DNA of 64,000 nucleotides from CAYWRZ01 sp964460845 (lineage in GTDB: Bacteria > Bacteroidota > Bacteroidia > Flavobacteriales_D > UBA2798). Positions 62,228 through 64,000 of the stretch are shown one piece after another; position 1 is the stretch's first letter; every line of letters starts with the position of its first letter. The translations under genes were made by a program, and so were the position numbers. The notes below the pieces were generated by a model, which saw only the letters and a program-made list of their open reading frames with translations, did no database searches and was not told the DNA's origin. The DNA is taken from assembly GCA_964460845.1 (NCBI GenBank), contig CAYWRZ010000008.1, forward strand, positions 1 to 64,000. Direction: 5' to 3'.

Positions 62228-63112
62228 ATGGAACGGTTGGCCACTACTTACCTCGAATTGTCCGAACAGTCGGAAGTAAAAAGAGGAATTCGAAAATTCT
62301 GTAAAAAGATAAGCACTTTTTCGCACGTCCCGCTTAACCGCAAACAGGTAGAGCGCATGAAGCCTTTTGCCAGCGATGCAATGGCCGATTTTATGGTCGA
62401 TGTGCTGAAAAAATATAACATCCCCGACGAAAGACTGCATCATTTTTCGGCGGTGACCTACTGGTATAGTTTAGCGCTGATCACCCTCAACAGTTCTCCC
62501 AAATCAATTGCTTATCTGGAGCAGCTTACCGAATCGCTTACCGCAGTAAAGCACGAAACCGTAAGTCTCTTGCGTAAACTCTTCGAAAGCGCACAGGAAA
62601 AGCCCGCAATTGCGCCCCTGCAAGAAGCGATAGAAAGGTATTATCAGGCATTAAAACCCGAAATCGAAGCCTATTCCTGGGCCACGGAAACAGGTTTGGT
62701 GGTACCCGAAAACAACTATAAGTGGAATGTGGATCTAATACTCACAACCGACGGAGAAACCTGGCGCGATGTCAATAAGCTCTCTGAGAAAGAAAAGCTC
62801 GAATGTGTCAGCATGACCGTAAAGGTGTTCGGTGAGGCCCTGGGCGACGGGAAGAGCTGGGAGATTATCGTCCGCAACCCCGATAAAATGCTGGCCCGAT
62901 GGCCAGGCAGTGCACCGCAAAAAATCAAAACCGCCAAAGGGGGCTACGCCGATTTGGGCACTAACCCCAGTCTGCTCAACCTGAAAGATCTGATCAAAGA
63001 AACGGAATCCATCCTCGGCGTGAAATTCCAACGAAAATTAGCTCATTCTGAATTTTCGAAAGGAATACGGAATAAAAATGCCGTGCAGGAATGGCTTGAT
63101 GAGGAGGGATAA
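62228..63112 (+). CDS. Cytosolic protein of unknown function
   Basis: A 294-residue, mostly helical, charged protein without signal peptide or membrane segment. I recognise no family. The first 170 residues are predicted helical (VERMKPFASDAMADFMVDVL, SIAYLEQLTESLTAVKHETVSLL), followed by a beta-containing part (NYKWNVDLILTTDGETW, KSWEIIVRNPDKMLARWPG) and a lysine-rich end. The start is the ATG at 62228, two codons after an in-frame GTG. It is bordered directly downstream by a tandem repeat array, suggesting a genome-plastic position. Confidence 0.7.
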   Translation: MERLATTYLELSEQSEVKRGIRKFCKKISTFSHVPLNRKQVERMKPFASDAMADFMVDVLKKYNIPDERLHHFSAVTYWYSLALITLNSSPKSIAYLEQLTESLTAVKHETVSLLRKLFESAQEKPAIAPLQEAIERYYQALKPEIEAYSWATETGLVVPENNYKWNVDLILTTDGETWRDVNKLSEKEKLECVSMTVKVFGEALGDGKSWEIIVRNPDKMLARWPGSAPQKIKTAKGGYADLGTNPSLLNLKDLIKETESILGVKFQRKLAHSEFSKGIRNKNAVQEWLDEEG

Positions 63113-63115
63113 ACA

Positions 63116-64000
63116 GCGGCCTCGACTTCGCTCGGCCGCCAGTGTGTTTTTTGGCTTCGCTCAGCCACCTATGTGTTTTTCCAATGCGGTGTTTTCAACT
63201 TCGCTCGACCGTCAGGATTTCCCCGATACTTTGTGTTTAATTCTACGCAGCAGCCCAACTAAGACAGTGCCGTAGGTGGCGGGGTAAAGGCGGCCTCGAC
63301 TTCGCTCGGCCGCCAGTGTGTTTTTTGGCTTCGCTCAGCCACCTATGTGTTTTTCCAATGCGGTGTTTTCAACTTCGCTCGACCGTCAGGATTTCCCCGA
63401 TACTTTGTGTTTAATTCTACGCAGCAGCCCAACTAAGACAGTGCCGTAGGTGGCGGGGTAAAGGCGGCCTCGACTTCGCTCGGCCGCCAGTGTGTTTTTT
63501 GGCTTCGCTCAGCCGCCGGTATTTTTTTCCAATGTGATGTTTTCAACTCCGCTCGACCGTCAGGATTTTCCCGATACTTTGTGTTTAATTCTACGCAGCC
63601 ACCCAACAAAACAGTACCATAAGTGACTGAGCGAANNNNNNNNNNNNNNNNNNNNNNNNNNNNNNNNNNNNNNNNNNNNNNNNNNNNNNNNNNNNNNNNN
63701 NNNNNNNNNNNNNNNNNNNNNNNNNNNNNNNNNNNGATGGCTGAGCAAAGGTAGCAGGGTAAAGGTGGCTGAGCGAAGCCGAAGCCACCGGTATTTTTTC
63801 CAATGTGATGTTTTCAACTTCGCTCAACTGTCAGAGTTTTCCCGATACTTTGTGTTTAATTCTACGCAGCCACACAACTAAGACAGTGCCATAAGTGACT
63901 GAGCGAAGATGGCTGAGCAAAGGTAGCAGGGTAAAGGTGGCTGAGCGAAGCCGAAGCCACCGATCAATTCGCCATCTCACTCATAAATTTAATCCGCATC
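63116..64000. repeat. Tandem array of 174-bp units made of short palindromes
   Basis: The unit recurs at 174-base spacing: GCGGCCTCGAC at 63116, 63290 and 63464, and TTGTGTTTAA at 63231, 63405, 63579 and, beyond a 100-N gap, 63850 (171 after removing the N). Units 1 and 2 are essentially identical; units after the gap are diverged. Each unit contains several copies of CTTCGCTC or its complement GAGCGAAG inside small inverted repeats, such as GGCGGCC (63463-63469) / GGCCGCC (63482-63488). No coding sequence is supported. Such CTTCGCTC palindromes are, from memory, frequent in intergenic DNA of Bacteroidota. Confidence 0.92.
63636..63735. other. Assembly gap of exactly 100 N
   Basis: Placeholder gap inside the tandem array. 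The left flank ends GACTGAGCGAA and the right begins GATGGCTGAGC; the intact downstream unit (around 63896-63917) has these joined directly, so nothing, or a whole number of units, may be missing. Confidence 0.98.

Noticed and set aside
63560..63827. Open frames reading through the 100-N gap in the repeat array
   Set aside because: Frame across N is meaningless and the translation is repeat sequence.
63116..64000. Repeat array considered as CRISPR
   Set aside because: The whole 174-bp unit is repeated with no variable spacers, repeat length is far above CRISPR range, and no cas genes are present.

Overview
The window is chromosomal DNA from a member of the Bacteroidota, probably a draft or metagenome-assembled scaffold, since it holds two runs of exactly 100 N. 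Evidence for the phylum: two proteins with type A type-IX-secretion (T9SS) C-terminal sorting domains, one with a gliding-motility-type (type B) C-terminal domain, DUF4836 lipoproteins, a BT_3928-type DoxX protein, DUF1599, YfhO, a short CarB without the MGS domain, few Shine-Dalgarno sites, and promoters with the Bacteroidota -7 element TAnnTTTG. I cannot place it below phylum; the delta-60, SBBP and PKD secreted proteins would suit a saprospirian, chitinophagal or flavobacterial lineage.

Layout. (1) 1-17190, minus strand: a truncated tRNA-Arg(ACG), then a long, tightly packed gene train read right to left: DUF1599, DoxX/BT_3928, tpiA, prmA, a 1478-residue unknown exported protein, plsY, a giant 2298-residue TPR/PD40/coiled-coil/SPOR protein, clpS and an M48 lipoprotein protease. 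(2) 17.2-23.9 kb: folP divergent from that train, a thioesterase, an unknown protein, a TonB-like protein, two tandem DUF4836 lipoproteins and arfB. (3) 24-34.8 kb, minus: a nonulosonic-acid (pseudaminic-type) surface glycan locus: flippase, PseI, a NeuB-like/SpsF-like fusion enzyme, PseC, PseB, a family 2 glycosyltransferase and YfhO. (4) 34.9-40.7 kb: small membrane protein, carB, alpha/beta hydrolase, ClC-CBS channel. (5) 40.8-48.4 kb, plus: a compact type II secretion / type IV pilus-like operon (pseudopilin, prepilin peptidase, GspE/PilB ATPase, secretin, GspL/PilN-like, PilO/GspM-like, Fn3 lipoprotein, PilP/GspC-like) with no GspF/PilC platform gene. (6) 48.6-60.5 kb: three large T9SS-type secreted proteins around acnA, two of them with recently duplicated internal repeats. 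(7) 60.7-64 kb: a metallophosphoesterase, an unknown protein and a 174-bp tandem array of palindromic repeats.

Most noteworthy: the giant protein, whose front end looks like the T9SS protein PorE but which replaces the OmpA domain with about 1250 residues of coiled coil and five SPOR-like repeats; the platform-less T2SS/T4P operon; the NeuB-SpsF fusion beside a normal PseI; and the fact that both N runs sit at exact repeat junctions and can be closed without breaking frame or period.
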